Source: Pseudomonas sp. MMS21 TM103
Lineage (GTDB): Bacteria; Pseudomonadota; Gammaproteobacteria; Pseudomonadales; Pseudomonadaceae
NCBI RefSeq assembly: GCF_022132145.1
Contig: NZ_JAJISP010000002.1
Coordinates: forward strand, 744,001-808,000
Length of the DNA stretch: 64,000 nt
Direction: 5' to 3'
Both the position numbers and the translations under genes were made by a program. Below, piece after piece: positions 8,737 through 16,563 of this stretch. The stretch's first letter is position 1, and every line of letters starts with the position of its first letter. The notes below the pieces were generated by a model. It was not told where the DNA came from. It was given only the letters and a program-made list of their open reading frames with translations, and ran no database searches.

Positions 8737-10080
8737 CTATGCCGAGGCGGCGAGAACGCGGCGCTCCCAGGGCGTGATCTCGTCGAGGTAACTGCTAAAC
8801 TCCATGGTTTTGCTGGCGATGTAGCCTTCGATGAATTCCTTGCCAAACAGTTCTACGGCCAATTGACTGTTTTTCAGACGCTCGATGGCAGCATGCAGGG
8901 TACAGGGCAGGGTTAATTTATCCGGCACCTGAAATTCGCCCTGAATCGGCGCGCTCGGCTGCAACTGCTGCTCAAGACCATGCAGGCCGGCAGCCAGGCT
9001 GGCCGCCAGCGCCAGATAGGGGTTGGCATCAGCGCCTGGCAGGCGGTTCTCCACTCGCCGTGCCATCGGCGTACTGGCCGGAATGCGCAGGCCCGCGGCG
9101 CGGTTATCTTGCGACCAGCAGGCATTGTTCGGCGAAGCAAAGGGATGACAGAGCCGCTGATAGGAGTTCACGTTGGGGGCGAACAATAGGGTGAAGTCCG
9201 CCAGTGCCGCTTGCTGACCAGCGATAAAGTGATAAAAGGCTGGCGTCGCCTGACCATCCGCGGCACTGAAGATATTACTGCCGCTCCCCTGCTCGACCAC
9301 GCTCTGGTGGATGTGCATGGAACTGCCGGGGGTATGCGCCAACGGCTTGGCCATGCACACCACTGTCAGCCCGTGCTTGAGTGCGACCTCCTTCAGCAGG
9401 TGCTTGAACAAGAACGTTTGGTCGGCCAGCAATAGCGGGTCGCCATGTAGCAGATTGATCTCGAACTGACTGACGCCCATCTCATGCATAACGGTATCGC
9501 GTGGCAACCCTAGCGCTGCCATGCACCGATACACCTCGCTGAAGAACGGCCGCAGACCATTATTCGAGCTGACGCTGAAGGCACTGCTGCCATGCTCGCG
9601 CCGTCCATCCAGACCTACGGGCGGCTGAAACGCTTGCTGTGGGTCAGGGTTGGGCGCAAATACGAAGAACTCCAGCTCTGTCGCGACCACCGGCTGCCAA
9701 CCATGAGCGGAATAGTTCGCCACCACCTGCTTGAGCAAGCCGCGGGTGGACAGGCCTGAACTGCGGCCATCCAGCTCATCCGCATCACAGATGGCCAGGG
9801 CGCACGGCGTATCACTCCAGGGCAGGCGATGGATCTGGGTCGGAACGGCATTCAGCGCCAGATCGCCATCATCGCTGCCGTAAAACCGCGGTGCAGGGTA
9901 GCCGCCCATGATGCATTGCAAGAGCACCCCGCGGGCCATCTGCAACCGCCGGCCTTCGAGGAAGCCTTCGGCGGTCATCACCTTACCGCGCGGCACGCCA
10001 TTGAGGTCCGGGGTCACGCAGGCGACTTCATCGACGCCACGCAATATTTCTTCCAGTGCAGTGCGGCTAGCGGTGTTCAT
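8737..10080 (-). CDS. Glutamine synthetase family protein, probable gamma-glutamylpolyamine synthetase
   Basis: 447 residues from the ATG at 10080 (MNTASRTALEEI), preceded by AGGACAGGAACAG. A longer frame upstream lacks family residues. Glutamine-synthetase landmarks are present: ATELEFFVF (metal-binding Glu) near 140, a GxxxHxHxS-like block PGSSMHIHQS near 255, VNSYQRLCHPFASPNN near 305 and RVENRLPGADANPYL near 350. Length and motifs fit the PuuA/Pau/Spu branch that gamma-glutamylates polyamines or ethanolamine rather than ammonia-assimilating GlnA. No other puu/pau gene is adjacent, so the substrate is inferred only from family resemblance. Confidence 0.83.
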   Translation of the reverse strand: MNTASRTALEEILRGVDEVACVTPDLNGVPRGKVMTAEGFLEGRRLQMARGVLLQCIMGGYPAPRFYGSDDGDLALNAVPTQIHRLPWSDTPCALAICDADELDGRSSGLSTRGLLKQVVANYSAHGWQPVVATELEFFVFAPNPDPQQAFQPPVGLDGRREHGSSAFSVSSNNGLRPFFSEVYRCMAALGLPRDTVMHEMGVSQFEINLLHGDPLLLADQTFLFKHLLKEVALKHGLTVVCMAKPLAHTPGSSMHIHQSVVEQGSGSNIFSAADGQATPAFYHFIAGQQAALADFTLLFAPNVNSYQRLCHPFASPNNACWSQDNRAAGLRIPASTPMARRVENRLPGADANPYLALAASLAAGLHGLEQQLQPSAPIQGEFQVPDKLTLPCTLHAAIERLKNSQLAVELFGKEFIEGYIASKTMEFSSYLDEITPWERRVLAASA

Positions 10081-10419
10081 CTGTTCCTGTCCTTGTGCGC
10101 AAGAGCCGTAACGAAACAGCGGTCCGTACAAAATACGCATCACCCGTTCGTAATTTCAAGCAACCCCAACCTGTAATTCCTTGCAAAGCAAGCCTACAGA
10201 CAAACCATCTAATATTTCGATCATATAAAACAAGAGAATATCAACCGAATCAGCCCATATAAGAACCCGAAGATACCCGCAAAACAACCGAAATAGAGAG
10301 TCTGGAGCCTACTATCGACAGCATCGATTATTACCATGCTTGAGCTGCACTTCTTCATCTATTTTTCATCAGTAATATGGGCCCCGTAGCCACTTACCGC
10401 CCCCACGAGGAGCCTGAAG
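10081..10419. other. AT-rich intergenic region between divergent genes
   Basis: 339 bases between the glutamine-synthetase-like gene and the repeat-protein gene. The middle (about 10160-10380) is markedly AT-rich compared with the rest of the window. It must hold two divergent promoters. No clear -35/-10 pair or operator could be assigned. A GAGGAG ribosome binding site ends the region, about 8 bases before the ATG at 10420. Confidence 0.6.
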
Positions 10420-10776
10420 ATGAAAAAGCAAATACTTACCAGCCTGATCCTGGCCAGCTTGTCCGTTAGCGCCTTCGCCCTGCCGCAGAGCACTCCGCAA
10501 TCCCGGACCGATGGCAGCAATGTTGCCATGACTATCGTCGAGGACGGCTTCGACCGCACCGGCGGCAATCGTCTCGCCGAAGACGGTGCCGACCGCACTG
10601 GCGGCAACCGCATCGCCGAAGACGGCTTCGATCGTACTGGCAGCAACCGCGTCGCCGAAGATGGTGCCGACCGCACTGGCAGCAACCGCATCGCCGAAGA
10701 CGGCTTCGATCGTACTGGCAGCAACCGCGTCGCCGAAGACGGCTTCGACCGCACAGGGGTCAACCGCTTAGGCTAA
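10420..10776 (+). CDS. Small secreted protein made of 13-residue tandem repeats, function unknown
   Basis: 118 residues. The N-terminus is a clear Sec signal (MKKQILTSLILASLSVSAFA), with likely cleavage before LPQ. After a short linker, residues 42-118 are six units of about 13 residues with consensus D-G-(F/A)-D-R-T-G-(G/S)-N-R-(V/I/L)-A-E; the last unit ends GVNRLG. The units alternate F/A at the third position, so the DNA repeats with a 39-base and a 78-base period. The start has a strong GAGGAG site. There is no cysteine and no membrane anchor after the signal. Short Pseudomonas proteins with similar DR-rich repeats exist as hypotheticals, but I cannot name a function. It stands alone between divergent and convergent neighbours. 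Confidence 0.85.
   Translation: MKKQILTSLILASLSVSAFALPQSTPQSRTDGSNVAMTIVEDGFDRTGGNRLAEDGADRTGGNRIAEDGFDRTGSNRVAEDGADRTGSNRIAEDGFDRTGSNRVAEDGFDRTGVNRLG
10543..10773 (+). repeat. 39-bp in-frame tandem repeat, six units
   Basis: Units start at 10543, 10582, 10621, 10660, 10699 and 10738. Units 3 and 5 encode the same 13 residues and are nearly identical at DNA level, 78 bases apart. The pattern suggests growth by duplication of a two-unit block. The repeat array is wholly inside the secreted-protein gene and is not a CRISPR array, as there are no unique spacers. Confidence 0.9.
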
Positions 10777-10824
10777 GAACCACAAGCTGAACGGGCCGAC
10801 CATCTCCGCCCCGCGCAAGCAAGA

Positions 10825-10857
10825 AACAAAAGGCGCCCTACCCCGGCGCCTTTGTTG
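10825..10857. terminator. Bidirectional terminator between repeat-protein gene and yceH
   Basis: The stem AAAGGCGCC (10829-10837), loop CTACCCC and GGCGCCTTT (10845-10853) is flanked by an A-rich left side and a T-rich right side (TGTTGTTT). It lies between convergent genes and can end transcription from both. Confidence 0.85.
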
Positions 10858-10860
10858 TTT

Positions 10861-11526
10861 CTAGTCTCCCCGACTGCCCTGCTCCAAGCGCGCCAGACGT
10901 TCTTCCAATTCGGCGATTCGTGCTTCCAGCGCATCCAGGCGGCTCTCCTCGTAGGCACCGACAGCCGGGCGTTCGACGTGGCTCGCGCGGGCGGCCATGA
11001 TGGCCTGGAGATCGTCGGGATCACCCAGCAGGTGCATATAACGGTCCTCGCGCTGCCCGGTCTGGCGCGGCAATTGGCAGAGCAAGCCCCGGGTAATCAA
11101 GCGCTCCAGATTGTGCTGCAACTGCTCGGCATCCTCGAAGGCATACATGCGGCTGCTGCGCGTCAGCAACTCGTTGACCGTTTGCGGCCCGCGCAACAGC
11201 AGCAGGCCGATCAACACGGTCTGGGCCGCCACCAATTCCAATGCCTTCTCCGTGCGGTGCTCCCAGCGATCGGCGCGACTGCCCATCACCAGACGCGCCA
11301 GGCCTCGCCCCTCCAGACTGCGCAAACTCTGGCCGACCTGTCCGGAGGTGAGGTTCATCAAGGGTTCACGGCTGGTTTTCTGGTTACAGGCCAGCACCAC
11401 GGCATTCAGGGTCAGCGGATAGGCCTCGGGCGTGGTGGCCTGCTTCTCGATCAGGCAGCCGAGAATACGGGCCTCGATGGCGCTCAGGGGCGCGTCGCTG
11501 AAAACACTCGGGTTGTCATTGGTCAT
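10861..11526 (-). CDS. yceH: YceH family protein (UPF0502/DUF480)
   Basis: 221 residues. The family's opening motif is clear: [29 protein letters not shown] split as [16 protein letters not shown] and [14 protein letters not shown] (residues 13-43), followed by CNQKTSREP. Two winged-helix units fill residues 10-180, and the C-terminus (about 190-215) is a short coiled coil ([19 protein letters not shown]). YceH proteins are widespread but of uncertain cellular function. The gene converges with the repeat-protein gene and diverges from sstT. Confidence 0.9.
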   Translation of the reverse strand: MTNDNPSVFSDAPLSAIEARILGCLIEKQATTPEAYPLTLNAVVLACNQKTSREPLMNLTSGQVGQSLRSLEGRGLARLVMGSRADRWEHRTEKALELVAAQTVLIGLLLLRGPQTVNELLTRSSRMYAFEDAEQLQHNLERLITRGLLCQLPRQTGQREDRYMHLLGDPDDLQAIMAARASHVERPAVGAYEESRLDALEARIAELEERLARLEQGSRGD

Positions 11527-11831
11527 GGCAGGTTCTCTAAGACTCCAATATGCCGCTAGCCTAGCCTGCCTGATGCAGGCTTGGCACTTTTACCTGGCAA
11601 TGCCGCCATTGAGCGCCTACCCGGCATCGCCAGGCGCCACGTGCCGGGCGCTGTGCTAGAGTCGCGCGCTGTTTTTTTCGCTCGGGTTCCGGCCCATCGC
11701 CAGACCCTGACATTTCGCGCGCCGCCGCCTCGCCCATTCGCCCATCTGCCCAGCCAGAGCAAGGCAACTTGCCCCGGGGCTGGCTATTTGACGCAGTGGC
11801 GGGGCGGTCGGCAGATCATGAGACACACGCA
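11527..11831. other. Intergenic region between yceH and sstT
   Basis: 305 bases separating divergent genes. It is G+C-rich and has no supportable small gene: the overlapping short frames lack ribosome binding sites. No operator or riboswitch-like structure was recognised. Confidence 0.5.
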
Positions 11832-13076
11832 ATGACCAACGCTCCACACCCGCTCGTCCATCTACTCAGCCGCACCAGCCTGGTGGCGCAGATCGCCATC
11901 GGCCTGGTTGCCGGAATCGCGCTGGCGCTGCTGGCTCCACAAGCCGCGCTGTCCGTCGGCCTGCTGGGCACGGTCTTCGTTTCGGCACTGAAGGCGGTGG
12001 CGCCAGTACTGGTATTCGTCCTGGTCGCGGCTTCGATCGCCAACCACCGGCACGGCCAGCAGACCCATATCCGACCGATCCTGCAGCTCTATCTGCTCGG
12101 CACCTTCAGCGCGGCGCTGATCGCCGTGCTCGCCAGCTTCGCCTTTCCGTCCAGCCTGACCCTGGTCAGCAACGCCGCGCAGCTGAGCCCCCCTGGCGGA
12201 ATCGGCGAGGTGCTCAACACCCTGCTGCTGAACCTGGTCGACAACCCGGTCAATGCCCTGCTCAAGGGCAACTTCATCGGCATCCTGGCCTGGGCTGTCG
12301 GCCTGGGCCTGGCCCTGCGCCACGCCGCCCCGGGCAGCAAGCAGATGCTGGCTGACCTGTCCGCTGGCGTGACGTCGATCGTCCGGCTGGTGATCCGCTT
12401 GGCGCCGCTGGGGATCTTCGGGCTGGTCGCCGCCACCCTGGCCGAGTCGGGCATGGGCGCCCTGCTCGATTACCTGCATCTGCTGCTGGTGCTGGTGGGT
12501 TGCATGCTGTTCGTAGCCCTGCTGGTCAACCCGCTGATCGTCTTCTGCAAGATCCGCCGCAATCCCTACCCGCTGGTGTTCACCTGCCTGCGCGAGAGCG
12601 GCCTGACCGCCTTCTTCACCCGCAGCTCGGCGGCCAACATCCCGGTCAACCTGCAGCTGTGCCAGCGCCTGGGTCTGCATGAAGAAACCTATTCGGTGTC
12701 GATCCCGCTGGGCGCCACCATCAACATGGCCGGCGCGGCGATCACCATCAGCGTGCTGACCCTGGCCGCGGTGAACACCCTGGGCATCGCCGTCGACCTG
12801 CCGACCGCCCTGCTGCTGAGTCTGCTGGCCTCGATCAGCGCCTGCGGCGCCTCCGGGGTGGCCGGTGGCTCGCTGCTGCTGATTCCGCTGGCGTGCAGCC
12901 TGTTCGGTATCCCCAACGAGGTGGCCATGCAGGTGGTCGCCGTCGGCTTCATCATCGGCATCGTTCAGGATTCGGCGGAGACCGCGCTGAACTCCTCGAC
13001 CGATGCACTGTTCACCGCCGCCGCCTGCCTGGCCCAGGAACAGCCAGTCGTCCCGCTGGCAGAGCCCGCGCACTGA
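11832..13076 (+). CDS. sstT: Serine/threonine:Na+ symporter SstT
   Basis: 414 residues from the ATG at 11832 ([12 protein letters not shown]), chosen because it gives the family's usual N-terminus. The dicarboxylate/amino acid:cation symporter fold is evident: about 8-9 hydrophobic segments, the serine-rich hairpin [17 protein letters not shown] near 265, the Na+/substrate loop [16 protein letters not shown] near 300 and [19 protein letters not shown] near 380. SstT imports serine and threonine with sodium. A terminator follows directly, separating it from the siderophore operon. Confidence 0.93.
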   Translation: MTNAPHPLVHLLSRTSLVAQIAIGLVAGIALALLAPQAALSVGLLGTVFVSALKAVAPVLVFVLVAASIANHRHGQQTHIRPILQLYLLGTFSAALIAVLASFAFPSSLTLVSNAAQLSPPGGIGEVLNTLLLNLVDNPVNALLKGNFIGILAWAVGLGLALRHAAPGSKQMLADLSAGVTSIVRLVIRLAPLGIFGLVAATLAESGMGALLDYLHLLLVLVGCMLFVALLVNPLIVFCKIRRNPYPLVFTCLRESGLTAFFTRSSAANIPVNLQLCQRLGLHEETYSVSIPLGATINMAGAAITISVLTLAAVNTLGIAVDLPTALLLSLLASISACGASGVAGGSLLLIPLACSLFGIPNEVAMQVVAVGFIIGIVQDSAETALNSSTDALFTAAACLAQEQPVVPLAEPAH

Positions 13077-13098
13077 TCCCTGGCAGCGGTAATTAAGC

Positions 13099-13130
13099 AA
13101 AAGGCTTGCTCATCGCGCAGGCCTTTTTTG
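13099..13130 (+). terminator. Rho-independent terminator after sstT
   Basis: An 11-bp stem with one G-T pair (13099-13109 with 13117-13127, loop TCATCGC) is followed by a T-run TTTTTT. It starts 22 bases past the sstT stop codon. Confidence 0.82.
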
Positions 13131-13433
13131 CATGGGCAACCCTGTCCGCCCGCCTGCTGCTGAACCGAACACTCTCGCCCCCCAATCCGCTCGCCACCAG
13201 CCGGCAACGCGCCTGAACCCAGCGAGCGCGCCCTTCCGCCCCCAGACCCAGCCTGTCGATTTCGACACCGCGCCTGCGGCCTCAAGTGGCACGTGCAGAG
13301 CGCATCTCCGTCAAACACAAATGCGAATGCGTTGCATTACCTTGCGCAACTCAATACCATTGGCACCGCGCGCACCTTCACAGGCAGCAATGGAATGCCT
13401 GGTTTCCGATTTTCTTGCCCAAGGAACCCCCAT
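13131..13433. other. Upstream region of the siderophore operon
   Basis: About 300 bases between the sstT terminator and the NIS synthetase start. It holds the candidate Fur box at 13320-13338 and, at its end, AAGGA about nine bases before the ATG at 13434. No separate gene is supported. Confidence 0.55.
13320..13338 (+). promoter_or_regulatory. Candidate Fur box upstream of the siderophore operon
   Basis: AATGCGAATGCGTTGCATT is a 19-base imperfect palindrome with AATGC/GCATT outer arms. It resembles Pseudomonas Fur sites (NAT-triplet pattern, often TGCGAATGATT-like). It lies about 95 bases before the NIS synthetase start codon. The match to the classic 19-mer is partial, so the call is moderate and rests partly on the iron-uptake genes it precedes. 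Confidence 0.55.
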
Positions 13434-15356
13434 ATGACGGTCGCCCTGCCCGAAAACATGCAGCTGCTCCTCAGCCACTGGAGCGAAGCGCTGGCCACTC
13501 CGGCGTTTCGTTTGCGCCAAGTCACCCTCGACCAGCTGATCGAGGCGCTGCCAGCGGCACGCGAGCGCAGTTTTCAGCGTCTGATCCAGGCCCTGCTTCG
13601 CGAGAACCTGCTCGACCCGACCACTCTCACCCGCGACGAACACAACCACTGCTGGCTGGCCCTCGGCGATCCCGGCGCAAGGCTGCGCTTCGACCACCTG
13701 CAGCCCGGCCGCATGGCCAGCTGGCAACTGCGCGGCAGCGTGGCCCTGTGCCGCGCCCAGGCGCTGCCGTACACGCTGCAATATCCCTCGGAACTCCTGC
13801 AACTGCTGAGCGACCAGCTCAATTGTCGCGCCTCGTCGGCAACCCTGTCGCGGCTGGCGCGGGAGCTGGACGACAGCCTGCGCAACGACAGCCTCTGCCT
13901 GGCCTACCACCAGAACTGGAACCGCCAGCAACGACATGAGCTGGGCAGCGTCGACGGCCTGCTGGCCTGGCTCCAGGCCGGCGCCTGTCCGGACAATCCG
14001 ACCCTGCTGCTCGAACAATGGGGCACCCTGGGTCATCCCTGGCACCCGAACTACAAGACCAAGCTGGGCCTGAGCGCCGCTCAGGTCATCGACCTGTCGC
14101 CGGAGTTCGAGGCCCGCATCCCCATCCGTTTGGCGGCCCTGCAGCGCGGCTACGCGCACAGCGAAAGCCTCGACGGCGACCTCGACTACCGGCACTGGTG
14201 GCGCTCGCAGTTCCCCGAGGCGGCCGGGCGCCTGGACACGGAACTGCACCGCCAGGGCCTGGACCCCGACGACTATCTGCCGCTGCCGGTCCATCCCTGG
14301 CAGGCCGCCGAGGTGCTGCCCCGGCAATTCGCCCGGGAACTGGCCGAGCAACGGCTGGTGCTCACAGGCATCGAGGCCTTCCCGGGACATCCGACCATGT
14401 CCTTTCGCACGGTGCTGCCCGACGCCAGTCGCGAGGCACCCATGGTCAAGCTGCCGGTGTCGCTGCGCCTGACCAGCGTGCAGCGCACCGTGTCGCCCCG
14501 CTCGGCGCGCATGGGACCCAGGGTCAGCCGCCTGCTCCTGCAAATACTCGGCCAGGAAACCGAACTGGCTCGACACCTGAGCGTGATCCCCGAGCGCGTC
14601 GGCCTGCACTTCTGCCCAACGCCGGCCGATGACGAGCGCGCCCGCCAACTCGCGGTGCTCTATCGCGACAACCCGCTGAGCCTGACCGGCCCCGGTGAAC
14701 TCGCCGTGCCGGTGGGCAGCCTGTTTGCCGCCGATGGACGGGGGCAGCCGCTGCTGCGCCAGTGGGTGCGCCTGGCCCAGGGTAGCGACGACAGCCGGGC
14801 GATGCTGGCGTTCTTCCGCGACTATCTGGCCGTGGCGGTACCGGGACTGCTCGGCATCTACCTGCTCTACGGCGTCGCCTTCGAGGCGCACCAGCAGAAC
14901 AGCTTCATGCTCATGGACCGCGCCGGCCAGCCGCGACGCCTGTTGCTGCGCGACTTCGGCGACATCCGCATCCATCGCCCCAGCTTGCACGGCCAGGGCT
15001 TCGATCTGGACCTGCACGACCCGAAGCTGACCCTGTTCGACGATGCCGAGATCGTCCGCGACAAACTGCTGCACACCAGTTTCATGTGCCACCTGGGCGA
15101 ACTGGCCCTGCTCTGTGCGCGCCACTGGCAGGTGCCTGAACGGCTGTTGTGGGAGGTGCTGGCCAATCAGGTCGAACACTGCTTCGCCACGCTGCGCGGC
15201 CGGGTCGACGAGCCGCGCTGGCAGACCGAGCGCCAGGCCCTGCTGGAACAGGACTGGCCGGCCAAGTCGTTCATGCGCATGCGCCTGGAAGACAGCCAAA
15301 CCGACATTGTCGGCCGTCTGCGCAACCCGCTGAGTCGCCACGCCGATGCGTGTTGA
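13434..15356 (+). CDS. NIS siderophore synthetase (IucA/IucC family)
   Basis: 640 residues from the ATG at 13434 (MTVALPENMQLLL), supported by AAGGA nine bases upstream; the longer open frame before it spans the Fur box. NIS synthetases join citrate or similar carboxylates to amines or alcohols using ATP. Hallmarks are present: GHPWHPNYKTKLGLS near 200 (ATP binding), LPVHPWQ near 283, TMSFRTV near 321, KLPVSLRLTSVQRTVSPRSA near 340, EAHQQNS near 484 and RDFGDIRI near 505, then the C-terminal FhuF-like part. It is the only synthetase in the operon. The same makeup (one NIS enzyme, MFS exporter, outer-membrane receptor) is known for rhizoferrin-type systems, but substrate cannot be read from sequence. 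Confidence 0.92.
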   Translation: MTVALPENMQLLLSHWSEALATPAFRLRQVTLDQLIEALPAARERSFQRLIQALLRENLLDPTTLTRDEHNHCWLALGDPGARLRFDHLQPGRMASWQLRGSVALCRAQALPYTLQYPSELLQLLSDQLNCRASSATLSRLARELDDSLRNDSLCLAYHQNWNRQQRHELGSVDGLLAWLQAGACPDNPTLLLEQWGTLGHPWHPNYKTKLGLSAAQVIDLSPEFEARIPIRLAALQRGYAHSESLDGDLDYRHWWRSQFPEAAGRLDTELHRQGLDPDDYLPLPVHPWQAAEVLPRQFARELAEQRLVLTGIEAFPGHPTMSFRTVLPDASREAPMVKLPVSLRLTSVQRTVSPRSARMGPRVSRLLLQILGQETELARHLSVIPERVGLHFCPTPADDERARQLAVLYRDNPLSLTGPGELAVPVGSLFAADGRGQPLLRQWVRLAQGSDDSRAMLAFFRDYLAVAVPGLLGIYLLYGVAFEAHQQNSFMLMDRAGQPRRLLLRDFGDIRIHRPSLHGQGFDLDLHDPKLTLFDDAEIVRDKLLHTSFMCHLGELALLCARHWQVPERLLWEVLANQVEHCFATLRGRVDEPRWQTERQALLEQDWPAKSFMRMRLEDSQTDIVGRLRNPLSRHADAC

Positions 15357-16563
15357 GCGTTCAGCGCTGGCCCTGCTGATCGCGATCCAGTGCATCTCCA
15401 TGGGCGCCATGGAGATGAGCGGACCGTTCTGGCCGCTGCGCATCCAGGCGCTGCTCGCCCCCGCCCAGCAGCCCTACCTCGCCACCCTCTCGGCCCTGGT
15501 CTACGCCGGGCCGATGCTCGCGGCGATGCTGCTGACGCCGTTGTGGGGTCGCCTGGGCGATCGCACCGGGCACAAGCCGATGATCCTGCGTGCCCTGCTG
15601 GCCCTGGCGCTGTGCCAGGCCCTCGCGGCACTGGCCAGCGACCCCTGGCTGCTGGTGCTGATCCGCGTACTGCAAGGCGCACTCGCCGGTTTCATCGCCG
15701 CGGCCCAGGCCTATGCCATCGCCAGTTGCGCCAGCGCTCGGCGCGGTCAGGTGCTGGCCCGTCTGCAGGCGGCCACCGCCGTCGGCTCTCTGGCCGGGCC
15801 GGTGTTCGGTGGCTGGCTGATGGATATTGCGGGCTTCGCGGCGCTGTGCAATGCGGCGGCGCTGATCTGCCTGCTGTGCGCATTGAGCGCATTCGCCCTG
15901 CCGCCCGATTCGCCCAGCCCGCGACCTGGCCGCCAGCAGCCCGGCGCCGCATTGCCCGGTGCCTGGCTCGGCGGTGTGCTGGCGATCATCGTGCTGGTGC
16001 AGGCGGCGAAGATGATGCCGCAGCCGTTCTTCGCCCTGTATGTCGCGCAGGTACTGCAGGCGCCCGGCTGGCTGATCGGCGCCAGCTATGCCGCCAGTGC
16101 CGTCACCCTGGCGCTCTCCGCCCCGCTATGGGGCCGCCTGTTCGATCGCGGGAACCCGGCCCGCACCCTGCGCGTGGTCGAAGGCGTTGCCTGGCTCTGC
16201 GCCCTGACCCTGGCCCTGACCGCCCTGACCAGCGACTGGCTTGGCTTCATCGCCAGCCGCCTGCTCTGGGGCATCTGGCAAGGCGCCCTGTTGCCGGTGG
16301 CCTATGCACTGATCGCCAGCAGCGTGCCGGCCAGCCGCCTGGGCTTCGCCCTCGGCCTGGGCAACAGCGCGGCCAAGGCCGGCGCGCTGCTCGGCGCCCT
16401 GCTCGGAGCCGCCGGCATGGGCCTGTTCGGCCTGGCCAGCGGTTTCTGGCTGGTGGCGCTGACCTATGCCGTGGCGGCCCTGGGCATCCGCCTGATTCGC
16501 CGCATCCCGCAACGACCGCAAACCCCGGTCCTTTCTGCCAACACCAAGAAGATGACGCAATGA
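15346..16563 (+). CDS. MFS transporter, probable siderophore exporter
   Basis: 405 residues with about 12 hydrophobic segments. The MFS signature GRLGDRTGHKPMI (about 65-77) lies between the second and third segments, and GRLFDRGNPARTLR mirrors it in the second half. The start overlaps the NIS synthetase end by 11 bases, and its stop overlaps the receptor start by 4 (ATGA), so the three genes are translationally coupled. Single MFS carriers perform siderophore export in several NIS systems, which makes export more likely than import. Direction and substrate are inferred from context only. Confidence 0.87.
   Translation: MRVERSALALLIAIQCISMGAMEMSGPFWPLRIQALLAPAQQPYLATLSALVYAGPMLAAMLLTPLWGRLGDRTGHKPMILRALLALALCQALAALASDPWLLVLIRVLQGALAGFIAAAQAYAIASCASARRGQVLARLQAATAVGSLAGPVFGGWLMDIAGFAALCNAAALICLLCALSAFALPPDSPSPRPGRQQPGAALPGAWLGGVLAIIVLVQAAKMMPQPFFALYVAQVLQAPGWLIGASYAASAVTLALSAPLWGRLFDRGNPARTLRVVEGVAWLCALTLALTALTSDWLGFIASRLLWGIWQGALLPVAYALIASSVPASRLGFALGLGNSAAKAGALLGALLGAAGMGLFGLASGFWLVALTYAVAALGIRLIRRIPQRPQTPVLSANTKKMTQ

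Noticed and set aside
10543..10773. Possible CRISPR array
   Set aside because: Repeats are contiguous, in frame and without unique spacers; no cas gene is nearby.
15390..16559. Long in-frame extension upstream of the TonB receptor start
   Set aside because: It overlaps the MFS exporter in another frame, is Arg/Pro-rich and lacks motifs; the receptor signal peptide clearly begins at 16560.
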